Part shown: piece by piece, positions 28,874-37,313 of the stretch
How the letters are laid out: every line of letters starts with the position of its first letter
How positions within the stretch are numbered: the first letter of the stretch is position 1
Source: Methylobacterium organophilum
GTDB taxonomy: Bacteria > Pseudomonadota > Alphaproteobacteria > Rhizobiales > Beijerinckiaceae
Direction: 5' to 3'
Length of the DNA stretch: 64,000 nt
Assembly: GCF_022179465.1 (NCBI RefSeq)
Contig: NZ_BPQV01000001.1
Span: 1-64,000, forward strand
Translations under genes and position numbers: made by a program
The notes under the pieces: generated by a model
What the model saw: only the letters and a program-made list of their open reading frames with translations
What the model was told of the DNA's origin: nothing
Databases searched by the model: none

Positions 28874-29734
28874 ATGACCGATCCGGTCTTCCGACCCGAC
28901 ATCCAGGATGCGCTGCTGCGGCTGCTGTTCGACAAGCACCGGATCAACCTGCTCAAGGTGCCACGGGAGGACCTGCAGCCCGGCCAAGCGCTCCTGCTGG
29001 CGGGGAGCGGTGCGGTGCCGGACGCGTTCGGGCCCGTCGCGCTCCAGAACCTCGTGCCTGGCCTGGTTCTTCCGGAGGTGGCGCGCGACGCGCGCCTCGC
29101 GGACGTCGACGCCACGTTCTCGGACAGCCAGGAGGGCCGGGTCGAGGGGGGTATCTTCGCGTCCTTCCTGGAGCGGTTCTGGCCGGGCGCGACCCTGCCG
29201 AGCATCTCGGCCAAGGCGGAGGCGAGCGGCGGGCGCAAGTTGTTCCTGCGGTTCTCCAAGGCCACGCGCGACGGCATCGACTTCGCCGCGCTCGGCCGGG
29301 CGCTGGGGCCGAACGCCCCGGACCTTTCCTTCGTCGAAGGCGCTGAGGCCGTGCGGATCTTCGCCGTCGTGGACGTGTACCGCTGCCCGGAGATCGAGAT
29401 GTCCTGGACGGACGACAAGGGCCGCGTGATCGACGCCGAGGCGGTGGTGGCGGAGGCGGCCAAGCTCGGCCTGGGCCACAAGGTGCGCAAGGAGGCGGGC
29501 GGGCTGGTCAAGGTGGCCGGGGACACGGCCCTGGCCTTCGGCGTCCGCCTGATGGAGCTCGTGCGCCGCGACGACGGACCCGGGTTGCGGCTGCGCCTCG
29601 CCCATACCAGGATCGACGTCCTCGGCGGCGGGCCGCGGGACGGCGGCACCGCCGAGGCGGATGCGCGGGATTACAGGCTGCTGGCCGACCCCTGGGCCGG
29701 AGGGTTGGGCATCGGGATCAGGCCGCCGGCGTAG
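28874..29734 (+). CDS. bacterial gasdermin-like pore-forming protein
   Basis: 286 residues. Comparison by eye with bacterial gasdermins shows the family layout in order: an early NLLKVPREDLQPGQALLL (residues 25-42, against a typical V-x-x-LPRxxIQPLxLL); a middle strand GRKLFLRFSKATRDGIDFAA (120-139) followed by a helix; and RIFAVVDVYRCPEIEMSW (161-178) with a helix-strand ending in DTALAFGVRLMELV (217-230). After that comes a 56-residue tail, longer than the usual 20-30-residue inhibitory peptide. Many family members have an acylated Cys near the N-terminus; here the only Cys is 171. In characterised systems a co-encoded protease cleaves the tail, and the N-domain forms large membrane pores that kill the infected cell. 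A CHAT protease is encoded on the opposite strand 1.1 kb away. Identification is from remembered family patterns and needs a profile search. Confidence 0.7.
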   Translation: MTDPVFRPDIQDALLRLLFDKHRINLLKVPREDLQPGQALLLAGSGAVPDAFGPVALQNLVPGLVLPEVARDARLADVDATFSDSQEGRVEGGIFASFLERFWPGATLPSISAKAEASGGRKLFLRFSKATRDGIDFAALGRALGPNAPDLSFVEGAEAVRIFAVVDVYRCPEIEMSWTDDKGRVIDAEAVVAEAAKLGLGHKVRKEAGGLVKVAGDTALAFGVRLMELVRRDDGPGLRLRLAHTRIDVLGGGPRDGGTAEADARDYRLLADPWAGGLGIGIRPPA

Positions 29735-30888
29735 GCCGCCGGCCAGCTCGCGGACCCGGGCAGGGCGGGCGGGTCGCGCGTGATGGCGAGCCGCGACAGA
29801 GAAAGGAAGCGGCGCTCGATCCGCCGACCGTCCACCACGACGTCGAGGATCGCGCTGTCCCCGACGCTGTGGTCGTTCCCGAAACAGACGACCGCCTCGC
29901 GCACCGTTCCCGCCGGCTTCTCGCCGCGGGCGATCACGCGCCGCGACCCGAGGTCGATCCCTGGACCGGAGACGTTGACCTCGACATGCGCCGCGACCGG
30001 GATGCCCTGCCCGAGCCGCACCGTCGCGTTGCCGGACGGCAGGTCGAGCCGGTCCCTCAGGGAAACCGTCGCTCGGTAATGCGCGAGGCCGTCCGGGCCG
30101 GTGCCGCGTGCGGCGTCGGCCCGAAGGGCCACCTCGGCGAAGTGGCGACGTCCGGTGCGCGCGAAATACCGGGTCAAGGCATCGGCCACGGCATCCGGCG
30201 TGGCCCCGCCCGCCGGGACGCCCGTGACGGTCGCCAGGGCGAGCGCCGAGGCGGCGCGCAGACGTGCGTCCGGTGCGGTCAGGAGCGGTTCGAGGGACCT
30301 CTCCACTTCCCGGCGCTCCCGTTCCGCCACGTCGGACCAGGACCTTGTCGCCACCTCCCGCAGCGTCTCGACGGCCTGCCCGGGCCCACCCCACCGGAGG
30401 CTCGCGAGGAGGTCGGGAACGGCGGCACCCGCCAACCTGCCACGCTCCGCCGGTCCGGACCGGTCGACGCTCCGCCAAGCCATCTCGCCAAAGGGCCCGT
30501 CGCCTGGCTCCACCGAGACGATCAGCACGGGCTGCAGGACCTGGCGGTGGCCTCGCATCCGCCGGGAGTTCTGGCGCCGCCGCTTCTTGAACGAGACTGT
30601 CTTCGGTCCCCGCTTCTCGGGCAGCAGTTCCGCGATGACCCGCGCGTTCGGCACGTTCGGGCTGCCGACGACGGTGCCCTCGCCCGAGCCGAGCATGAGG
30701 ATGTCGTCGAACGCGTGGAAGCGGCGTCCGTCCGCGTCGCGGACCGTGGCCGCCAGGTAGTCCGAGCGGGCGACGTTCAGCCGGTCGCCGGTGCGGACGA
30801 CGTACTGCTTCCCGCCGGTCCGCAGGACGGCCCACACCGCGGGCTCGGCTGCCGCCGTCCCGGTGCCGCCCCTCTTATGCCGCTCCAT
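29671..30888 (-). CDS. ribosomal protein bL21-domain fusion protein in the gasdermin/CHAT locus
   Basis: 405 residues from ATG 30888, overlapping the CHAT gene end by 14 bp. Residues about 17-124 are an almost complete bL21 domain: WAVLRTGGKQYVVRTGDRL at the start and VSFKKRRRQNSRRMRGHRQV at the end, the most conserved RNA-binding part of bL21. Residues about 150-245 are helical and HEAT-like (SLEPLLTAPDARLRAASALA). Residues about 248-370 look beta-rich (NATVRLGQGIPVAAHVEV). True rplU proteins are about 100 residues and sit with rpmA, so this is not the housekeeping gene. Its 3' end overlaps that of the gasdermin-like gene by 64 bp, tail to tail. A sensor, ribosome tether or decoy substrate for the protease are possibilities (inference). 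Confidence 0.8.
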   Translation of the reverse strand: MERHKRGGTGTAAAEPAVWAVLRTGGKQYVVRTGDRLNVARSDYLAATVRDADGRRFHAFDDILMLGSGEGTVVGSPNVPNARVIAELLPEKRGPKTVSFKKRRRQNSRRMRGHRQVLQPVLIVSVEPGDGPFGEMAWRSVDRSGPAERGRLAGAAVPDLLASLRWGGPGQAVETLREVATRSWSDVAERERREVERSLEPLLTAPDARLRAASALALATVTGVPAGGATPDAVADALTRYFARTGRRHFAEVALRADAARGTGPDGLAHYRATVSLRDRLDLPSGNATVRLGQGIPVAAHVEVNVSGPGIDLGSRRVIARGEKPAGTVREAVVCFGNDHSVGDSAILDVVVDGRRIERRFLSLSRLAITRDPPALPGSASWPAAYAGGLIPMPNPPAQGSASSL

Positions 30889-32128
30889 GCAGAGCTTCCC
30901 CGCGCGCCGTGGCGACCTCGCCCTCGATGGCCCCGGGCAGGGCGAAATCGTCCAGGGCATGGAAGGAATAGCAGAGGCTGGCGACGGATCCGTCCCGGTG
31001 GAGGCTGTCGCGTCGCGCTTGATGCAGGCTCTCCGCGACCGTCAGGCGCTCGCCCCGCACCCCGGGCGCGCGGGAGAATGCGTGCCGGTAGAACCGGCGC
31101 GCGAATTCCGTGGCGAAGCGTTCGTTGACGAGGCAGTGGGTCGCGATCACGCCGCCCGCCTGCATGAGGTGCAGGTTGTCCGGGAAGTTGCTGTCGGCGA
31201 TGACCCCGGGGGCCGCCGATGCGCAGATGTTCAGGAACACGAGAGGCTCCCCGACCAAGGGACGGGCCTCCTTCTGGTGCGGGCTGAAGAAGTCGGGCCG
31301 GACCTCCAGCCCGTTGTCGAGCACGAAGTAGTGCTGGCCCGCGAAGCTTTCCATGTGGCTGGTGACGTGCCAGACCGACCTGAGCTGGCCCAGCGCGCGG
31401 AACAGGGACGCGAGGTCGGCCACGGCCATCGGCTCCCTGTCCAGGCCGAGCAGGGGCGTGTCCTCCCGCGTCGTGCAGGCGGCGCCAAGGTCCTCGAAGA
31501 CGGCGAAGATGCTGGCCTCGTCGCGTCGGGACACGGAGGTGACGCGCGTGGACCCGAGCAGGCCGACGGATGGCGCGGCGTCGTCCGCCTCCCTCTCTTC
31601 CTTATCAGGCCTCGGCGCGTGGATCAGCGGGGCCCGGCTGCCGAGGAAGCGCTCGACGTCGAACCCCGAGCCCACGCGCCCGTAGTGCAGGGCGTCGAGC
31701 GGGATGCCGGCCAGGTCGCTGTCGAACGTGATCGACCTGAGGTTCGGGTGATCGAGGTAGAAGTCCAGGTCGGCACGGACCTTGGCCCCCTTCTCGGGAT
31801 CCGTGTGGCGGAAGAGGTTGCTGAAGAGGCTCACGGCGGCGTTCTGGAAGGATTGCAGCCTCGCCGCCGACGCCGGGTCCTGGGCCTCGGGTGCCCAGGT
31901 GCGCCCGGCGAACTCGGCCAGGCCCTCGGCGAACGCGCGGACGGCGTCGGCCAGCGCACCGCGCAGCGGGCCTCCGTGGAAGCGCAGGCTGTCGAGCTGC
32001 CCCGCCCCGAAGACGCTGACTTCGGTCCTCGCGGGCGAGTGGTCGCTCGTGGACGTGGCGATGCGCATTCGGAACGCGCCGGCTGCGATCTCATCCCGCT
32101 TTCGGCGACCGCCATGCCGACGAGCCAT
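30875..32128 (-). CDS. CHAT-domain (caspase-like) protease
   Basis: 417 residues from ATG 32128, overlapping the upstream gene by 38 bp; ATG 32068 would avoid the overlap. The N-terminal 180 residues include a helical segment and RSITFDSDLAGIPLDALHYG, typical of the region before a CHAT core. The core follows: the His motif SVWHVTSHMESFAGQHYFVL (His254, His258) and the Cys motif PLVFLNICASAAPG (Cys302), then HLMQAGGVIATHCLVNERFA, the usual strand-helix after the Cys. CHAT proteases are caspase relatives, and co-encoded CHAT or caspase proteases activate bacterial gasdermins by cleaving their C-terminal tail. The neighbours in its operon are the bL21 fusion and a 448-residue unknown protein, which may control it. 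Confidence 0.85.
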   Translation of the reverse strand: MARRHGGRRKRDEIAAGAFRMRIATSTSDHSPARTEVSVFGAGQLDSLRFHGGPLRGALADAVRAFAEGLAEFAGRTWAPEAQDPASAARLQSFQNAAVSLFSNLFRHTDPEKGAKVRADLDFYLDHPNLRSITFDSDLAGIPLDALHYGRVGSGFDVERFLGSRAPLIHAPRPDKEEREADDAAPSVGLLGSTRVTSVSRRDEASIFAVFEDLGAACTTREDTPLLGLDREPMAVADLASLFRALGQLRSVWHVTSHMESFAGQHYFVLDNGLEVRPDFFSPHQKEARPLVGEPLVFLNICASAAPGVIADSNFPDNLHLMQAGGVIATHCLVNERFATEFARRFYRHAFSRAPGVRGERLTVAESLHQARRDSLHRDGSVASLCYSFHALDDFALPGAIEGEVATARGEALHGAA

Positions 32129-33437
32129 CCTGACCGTTGTCCTCGTAAACCTCGACCGTTCTCTGGATCTTCGAAACGATGCGGTCGCGAGTCAAGAACG
32201 TGAATCGAAGCGCGTGCCTCCCGCCTTCCCGGGCGGTCGCCTTGAAGGTCAGCGGGTGCCCTACCCTGCCCTGCTTGACCCCGGGCGAGACCACGACGCC
32301 GTTGCCATCGGCGAACACGGTCACCGTCTCGGCAGCGCGCTCACGGCTCGCGATGCCCAGGAGCTGGTGGACCTCGCCGTCGAGGATGGCCGAGACGGCG
32401 ACGCTCGCCCCCTTGCCGAGCCGCACGGCGGTCGTCGCCGTCCCCGTGCCCGGCGGCCCGAAGACGACCTGACCGCGCAGGGCGTCGGGTCGCGTGCCCG
32501 GCAGGAGACGCCGGAGCGTCGGCCGATGCAGCGGGACGAAGCAGAGCGCCTCGCGGCGCTCGCGCGCGCCCCGCCCCGCCGCCGCGGGAACGGCCCCCCG
32601 CGTCAGCGCCAACGGCGGCAGCGGAACGGCCATCAGGCGGTGAACGCCCAGGCCGAGGCGCGGCAGGCACAGCGCATCGGCTTGCCGCGGCGGAAGCAGG
32701 GCGGGCAGATCCATCTGCCTCATGCGGAAGAGCTGGCTTTCCAACCTGGACAGGTATCGTTCGGCCACCTCGCCCCATCCGAGCTGCCGCCCGGCGGCGA
32801 AATGCTGCGCGGCGCGCCGGAGATGCCGTTTCGCCCGCTCCAGGCGCGCCTCGGAGCCGTTCCCCGCCTCCGCAAGCTGCCGGCCGCGCTCGAAGTGAAG
32901 CAGGCCGTCGACGAGCCGCGCGTCCCGCGCGCCGCGGAAGGCCACGCCGTCGGGGGCCGGTCGATCCGGGTGGCGGCCCACGGTCCCGTCGCGCAGGTCG
33001 CCGTGCAGCGCCGACCAACCGAGCGGCGGACCGGGCCTGATATCGAACGCGATGCAGGCGTTGGCCTCCGGCGACGGGCGGAACGTCGCCAGCGACGTGT
33101 CCCGCAGAAGCTTGGACCAGTGGGCGAGGCCGCGGGCCCGGAAGCCGGTGGGCAGCGCGGGCAGCAGCCAGGGTGGCCCGAGGCAGATCAGCTCGTCGCG
33201 CGACCGATCCGGCAGCAGGACCAAATCGTCGTCGCCGACGATGGCGTACCCGGTCGACGCATCCGCTATGAGGTGGCGGCGGTCGGACAGGGTCAGCGCG
33301 ACGCCGACGTCGTCGCCGCCCCGGTCGAAGGCCAGCCAGCACCGCACCACCGGCGGGCGGCCGCCCGCGACCGGCGAGGCCGCGAACAGGTCCGCCTGCG
33401 AGGTCTCGTCGAACGCCGTGGTCGACCAAGCCTCCAT
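32091..33437 (-). CDS. unknown protein, first gene of the CHAT/bL21 operon
   Basis: 448 residues, no family recognised. The N-terminal 170 residues look mixed alpha/beta (VRCWLAFDRGGDDVGVALTL). About 175-250 is helical and charged, rather like a TPR-type segment (LLHFERGRQLAEAG, RAKRHLRRAAQHFAAG). About 320-435 is beta-rich. GPPGTGTATT (327-336) resembles a P-loop but has Thr where the Lys must be and sits between strands. The beta-rich part (TTAVRLGKGASVAVSAIL, 335-352) resembles a segment of the bL21 fusion (NATVRLGQGIPVAAHVEV), suggesting a shared domain. Position as first gene before the protease makes it a candidate sensor or inhibitor (inference). Confidence 0.6.
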   Translation of the reverse strand: MEAWSTTAFDETSQADLFAASPVAGGRPPVVRCWLAFDRGGDDVGVALTLSDRRHLIADASTGYAIVGDDDLVLLPDRSRDELICLGPPWLLPALPTGFRARGLAHWSKLLRDTSLATFRPSPEANACIAFDIRPGPPLGWSALHGDLRDGTVGRHPDRPAPDGVAFRGARDARLVDGLLHFERGRQLAEAGNGSEARLERAKRHLRRAAQHFAAGRQLGWGEVAERYLSRLESQLFRMRQMDLPALLPPRQADALCLPRLGLGVHRLMAVPLPPLALTRGAVPAAAGRGARERREALCFVPLHRPTLRRLLPGTRPDALRGQVVFGPPGTGTATTAVRLGKGASVAVSAILDGEVHQLLGIASRERAAETVTVFADGNGVVVSPGVKQGRVGHPLTFKATAREGGRHALRFTFLTRDRIVSKIQRTVEVYEDNGQDGSSAWRSPKAG

Positions 33438-33695
33438 GGGCGCCTCCGACCGCCTCCGGCGCGGCTCCGCCGTCTCGGTAACCGCGATGCGCCGCGCGGG
33501 TATCCGGCCCTGCGACGGCGGCGACGAACGTGACGGACGTTCGCCGAATCGAGCGTACCGCGGGGAATCTTAAGCGGCCGTGTCGCCTACCGCCAAGGTC
33601 GCGGCGCGGCGTCCGCCGGATCGCCCGCGGCGCGGGCTAGGGCGGCCCGCTTCCTGCCCTGTGCCGCCCGCCGCGGCCCGAAGGGGCTGCCCGGG

Positions 33696-33970
33696 TCATG
33701 CGGCCCTCGTTCCGGCCCCCCGGCGCAGGAACGCGGCGGCCTCGGCCGCGGGCGCGGGCTTGCCGAACAGGTAGCCCTGCGCCTCGCCGCAGCCGGACAG
33801 CCGCAGCGCCCCGAGCTGCCGCTCCGTCTCGACGCCCTCGGCCGTGACCGCGGCGCCGAGGGAGGCCCCCAGGCCGGCGATGGCCCCAACGATGGCCGCC
33901 GTGCCCGGCTCGTCCACCGCCTCGACGAAGGAGCGGTCGATCTTGATCCGGTCGAGCGGGAACTTCCGGT
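33696..33970 (-). pseudogene. C-terminal remnant of an EAL-domain c-di-GMP phosphodiesterase
   Basis: The residues FPLDRIKIDRSFVEAV, TAEGVETERQLGAL and GEAQGYLFGKP are the last third of an EAL domain (the D-x-I-K-I-D-R-S-F loop and the E-G-V-E-T motif). Upstream of RKFPLD the frame runs into unrelated sequence at the left end of the tnpB element. No N-terminal EAL or GGDEF part is found on the other side of the element, so the gene was truncated by insertion and deletion. It is not expected to be functional. Confidence 0.8.
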
Positions 33971-35340
33971 TCTTCGTCGTTTGGGGTTGATCGACCTTCG
34001 GGCGGGCTTGACGCGTTCCCACTCCGTTCTACTCTGGTCGCGTGATCCTGACGTACCAGCAGAAGCTCAGCCGACCGCCGCCCAGCACCGCCTCCTCGCC
34101 GAGGCGCTGGAGCGTCAGCGCCTGCTCTACAACGCCGCCCTGTAGGAGCGCCGCGACGCCTGGCGGCTCGGGCGCAAGGCCTTCACCCGCCTCGACCAGC
34201 AGAAGAGCCTCACCGTCATCCGCGCCGACGACCCGGAAGGCCACGGCGCCGATCCGGTCACCATGGGCCGTTGGACGCTCAAGCGCGTCGAGGACGCATT
34301 CACCGGCTTCTTCGGACGGGTGAAGCGGGGGCTCAAGCCTGGCTTCCCGCGGTTCAAGCCTGCGTCCCGCTGGAGCTCTTTCGGCCTGCTGGAAGCCACC
34401 GGCCTGCGGCACGAGGGCGACCGCATCCGGCTCAAGGGCTTCGGCCGCCCGATCCGCCTCAACCACGACCGGCCGCTGCCGTCCGACGCGAAGATCCTGG
34501 GCGTGACGTTCACGCGCAAGGGCCGGCACTGGTTCGTCTGCATTACCGTCAAGACGAGCGAAGTCGTGGCGACCACGCCGCCTGCGGGCGAGGCGGTGGG
34601 CGGCGACCTGGGCGTCGAGGCGCTGCTGACGCTGTCCACCGGCGAGCGCATCCCGAACGTCCGCCCGTCCTCGCGTCGCGAGCGCGAGATCCGCGTCTCC
34701 CGCCGGGCCCTCGCCCGCTGCCGCAAGGGCTCGAACCGGCGGCGCAAGATCAAGGCTCGGCTGGCGCGTCAGTTGCAGGCGGTGGCGAACACGCGGGACC
34801 AGTACCTGCACCGCGTCTCGGCGCGGCTGACGCGCGAGCACTCGCTCGTCATGCTGGAGGACCTGCGCATCCGGAACATGACCCGCTCGGCCGCCGGGAC
34901 GGTCGATGAGCCCGGAGCGAACGTCCGCCAGAAGAGAGGGTTGAACAGGTCCATCCTGGATGCGGGATGGGGCAAGCTCGTGCAGTTCGTCCGCTACAAG
35001 GCTACCAGGGCCGGTGGCGAGTTGATCTGCGTCGACGCCAGGGGGACGTCGCAGGAATGCCGGCAGTGCGGGGCGGTTGTGCCAAAGCCGCTGTCCCTGC
35101 GCCGCCACGTCTGCCCGTGCGGGCTGAACGAGCATCGCGACGTTAACTCGGCCGGGGTGATCCGCGACCGGGGTCTCGCGGTGAAGGCCGCGAGCGAGGG
35201 GGGTCAGCCCCTCGGGGGCGCCAACGTGGGCCGTCGGGCCGTGCGTCGTCCCGGGACGCTCCTCGCCGCCTGAGGGCGGCGCTGGAGAACGTCGGATGGG
35301 GGCATCAACCTCAAATGACGAATGACCGTGAATTGTTAAG
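33971..35340 (+). mobile_element. IS200/IS605-superfamily tnpB-only element, decayed
   Basis: The element holds a tnpB pseudogene and no tnpA. The left boundary is placed where EAL homology stops; the right boundary is approximate, in the locally AT-richer stretch after the gene. A 7-bp stem (CGCCGCC/GGCGGCG, 35264-35281) lies at the tnpB stop, where the guide-like right-end RNA of these elements is usually transcribed. Confidence 0.6.
34042..35273 (+). pseudogene. tnpB: tnpB (RNA-guided nuclease of IS200/IS605) with frameshift and nonsense codon
   Basis: The first codons (VILTYQQKLS from GTG 34042) are in one frame. Homology then continues in another (PTAAQHRLLAEALERQRLLY), so there is a frameshift near 34070, and a TAG at 34143-34145 interrupts NAAL-stop-ERRDAWR. 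From ATG 34263 a 336-residue frame remains open. It keeps the RuvC-like Asp in VGGDLGVEALLTLS, the Glu in VMLEDLRIRNM, the zinc-finger Cys pairs (CRQCGAV and CPCG) and the final Asp in EHRDVNSAG. Full-length TnpB is about 400 residues. The nuclease core could still be made from 34263, but the N-terminal RNA-binding part would be missing. Confidence 0.82.
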
Positions 35341-36001
35341 GCATGCCTACGGGGCGTTCCGAGGTCGGCATCCCGGCGCGATTGTCCGCTGCACCGGCCC
35401 TGGGCAGGTCGCCGGCACGCCGCGCAGGCCGGGGCGATGGGATCGCGCGATCCGGGGCGCACCCCGGACCCGGCCTCGCTTGTAGGCATCGCGAGGCGCG
35501 ACTTGCGGAAGCCGCCGCCGGGACCGCACGGCTCCGGCCCGCCGGCGAGCCTCGCGGTTGAGCCGACGGTGCGGGTCCGCAGGATCTCTTGGCGTCAGAC
35601 GAGGATCGGCGCGGCATGGCCATGGCTGGCCCGTGCAATGGCCATGCCGGAATAACCGGTGCCGTTTCTCCCGTTCCGCCAGGTGTCGCCAACGGCGGAG
35701 GGCATCGCGGAAGCCCCGCCCCCGGCGCCTGGCCCTGGACTTCGGCGGCCCTGCCCCGGAGACCGTGACCGTGTCAGGCCCAGGATCCGTCCGGGCAACG
35801 CGGCGAGCCGCGGCCGGGACAGTCCGATGGGGCACAAGCATAGGGCGAAAGGCTTTCTTAACCTTACCGGCGTTCCCCGGGCGGCCATGGCCGGAAATGC
35901 TTGCCGTCGGCCGCCAGGTGCCGTAGGTACGGCCATGGCCATGTAAGCCCTGGCCGGCAGCTTCGTCCGGGGCTGCTGCGCTGCGGGCAAGGGGAGCTCA
36001 C
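35274..36001. other. 728-bp stretch without a gene
   Basis: Only frame shadows without ribosome sites or motifs are present. The first about 70 bases are probably the right end of the tnpB element. The last 40 bases hold the AAGGGGAG ribosome site of the next gene. Confidence 0.5.
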
Positions 36002-36466
36002 ATGTTCAACGACCTTCGCTCCGCGGTCAGGCGCATCGAGGAGGATATCGAGAAGCTCGTCGAGGAGCAGAACAGGTCCCTGCGCGCCACCGCGTCGCGG
36101 CTGGCGCTCCTCTACCTCCAGAAGGAGCGCATGGAGGAGCTTCTGGCAAAGGCGGAGACCGAGACCGTCCCGATGCCCCTGCCCGCGGCGCCGGCATCCC
36201 CGCCCCCGCCAGGGAGGCCCGAGCGCGCGGGAGCGTCCTCCGTGGTCCTCGGTCGCGCGGCCACGGTCATCGTGGAGGCGCTGGAGCGGGCCGGCGAGGC
36301 CGGCCTGTCCGGAACCGAGCTGAACGATGCCGTCCGAGACGCCCAGATGAGCAAGGACGCGTCCGAGAAGGCGAAAACGCGTTTGAAGCGCCTCGGCCTG
36401 GTCCGCCACGACGAGCTCGCTCGCCGATGGTACCCGCTGCCCCGGGCGGAAGTAGGCGCAAGATGA
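36002..36466 (+). CDS. hypothetical coiled-coil / winged-helix protein
   Basis: 154 residues, good ribosome site AGGGGAG six bases before ATG. Residues 1-53 form a charged amphipathic helix or coiled coil (IEEDIEKLVEEQNRSLRATA). A Pro/Ala linker follows. Residues about 80-148 look like a small winged helix (IVEALERAGEAGLSGTELND, then KTRLKRLGLVRHDELARRWY), as in DNA-binding regulators. No family is recognised. It stands alone between gene-poor stretches. A regulatory role is a guess from shape only. Confidence 0.6.
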   Translation: MFNDLRSAVRRIEEDIEKLVEEQNRSLRATASRLALLYLQKERMEELLAKAETETVPMPLPAAPASPPPPGRPERAGASSVVLGRAATVIVEALERAGEAGLSGTELNDAVRDAQMSKDASEKAKTRLKRLGLVRHDELARRWYPLPRAEVGAR

Positions 36467-37039
36467 CGGCGGTCGGAGACATCCGGGCCGGCGGGTGCCT
36501 GAACCTTAACCAACCCGGCAAAGTCGTCCAGGCAACCTACACCGCGGGTGTAAAAACTCGCCGGAACATGGTACCATTCACCGTGGATGATGGAGGCGCG
36601 CGTGGCGGCCGATCACCTCAAGCAGGCCTGGACCCGTTGCCCGAACGCTCCGGCGGCTGACCGCCCGGTCAGGCAGGGGCGCGCTCGCGGCCCGCCCTTG
36701 GTTCGGGCCGACCCGGGACCCCAGGTCTCGGACGGGCAAAAAGAAACGCGCGGCCCATGGGCCGCGCGCTTTACCCTGAACTCGCCTCTCAGTGTCGCAG
36801 CTGCCGCGAGTGTCAGGCATCCCGCACCCTAGGGTTCGGGATCGGCCAGCCAAGGCCAACGGGTTCCTCCGGGAGGCTGCCAGGCCCCGCGGATCGACAG
36901 TCGTACCCTAGCCGCACCTGCGCGCCTGCGCAAGCGTCTCGTTGCGCCCGTCCTGGATCCCGTTGGCGACCATCGCCGAGGACCCGCCGCCCTCACGGCA
37001 TGCGGGCCCGGTCCCTTCGCCTGCGAGAGGACAAGACCC
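36467..37039. other. 573-bp gap with a strong bidirectional hairpin
   Basis: No gene is supported. It contains the palindrome at 36747-36768. Confidence 0.5.
36747..36768. terminator. GC palindrome with flanking A/T runs, probable terminator
   Basis: CGCGCGGCCC-AT-GGGCCGCGCG, perfect 10-bp arms. On the minus strand it is followed by TTTCTTTTT, and on the plus strand by CTTTA. It looks like an intrinsic terminator working best for minus-strand transcripts, though no minus-strand gene is seen beside it; it may also end the 36002 transcript. Confidence 0.5.
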
Positions 37040-37213
37040 ATGGACGACCTGGATTTCGGTGGCCTCACCGGCGCCGACGACGACCCCGTCACCGCCGCCT
37101 TCCTCGACCCCGACTTCGACCGGTGGGACGGCGACGTCGCGCGTGCCCTGGGCCGCCGGGCCGCCGACTTCGACGGGCGGGGCCCCTCCGACGCCGACGA
37201 CGCCGACCGCTGA
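37040..37213 (+). CDS. small acidic protein of 57 residues
   Basis: ATG 37040 follows GAGAGGAC. The product (start MDDLDFGGLTGADDDPVTA) is very acidic, with about one third Asp and only a few basic residues, and no Cys. It is too short for family recognition. Codon use is like its neighbours. It lies 100 bp before the next gene in the same direction and may share its transcript. Confidence 0.45.
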   Translation: MDDLDFGGLTGADDDPVTAAFLDPDFDRWDGDVARALGRRAADFDGRGPSDADDADR

Positions 37214-37313
37214 GCGTCCGCACCGCGGTGCGCTCCCCTCCCTCGGCTCCGGCCGGGGGAGCCCCCTGTCCAGCGACGGGCCGCCCTTGCGGCCGTCATG
37301 CCGGAGTTCCCCG

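Noticed and set aside
29671-30888. The bL21 gene as the housekeeping rplU
   Set aside because: The protein is four times too long, there is no rpmA or obg beside it, and it overlaps a protease gene.
32408-32462. GPPGTG P-loop-like motif in the 448-residue protein
   Set aside because: The invariant Lys is replaced by Thr (GPPGTGTATT) and the segment sits in a beta-rich region with no Walker B, so an ATPase call is not supported.
35347-35841. 164-codon minus-strand frame after the tnpB element
   Set aside because: Arg/Pro-rich without motifs, typical of non-coding GC-rich DNA.
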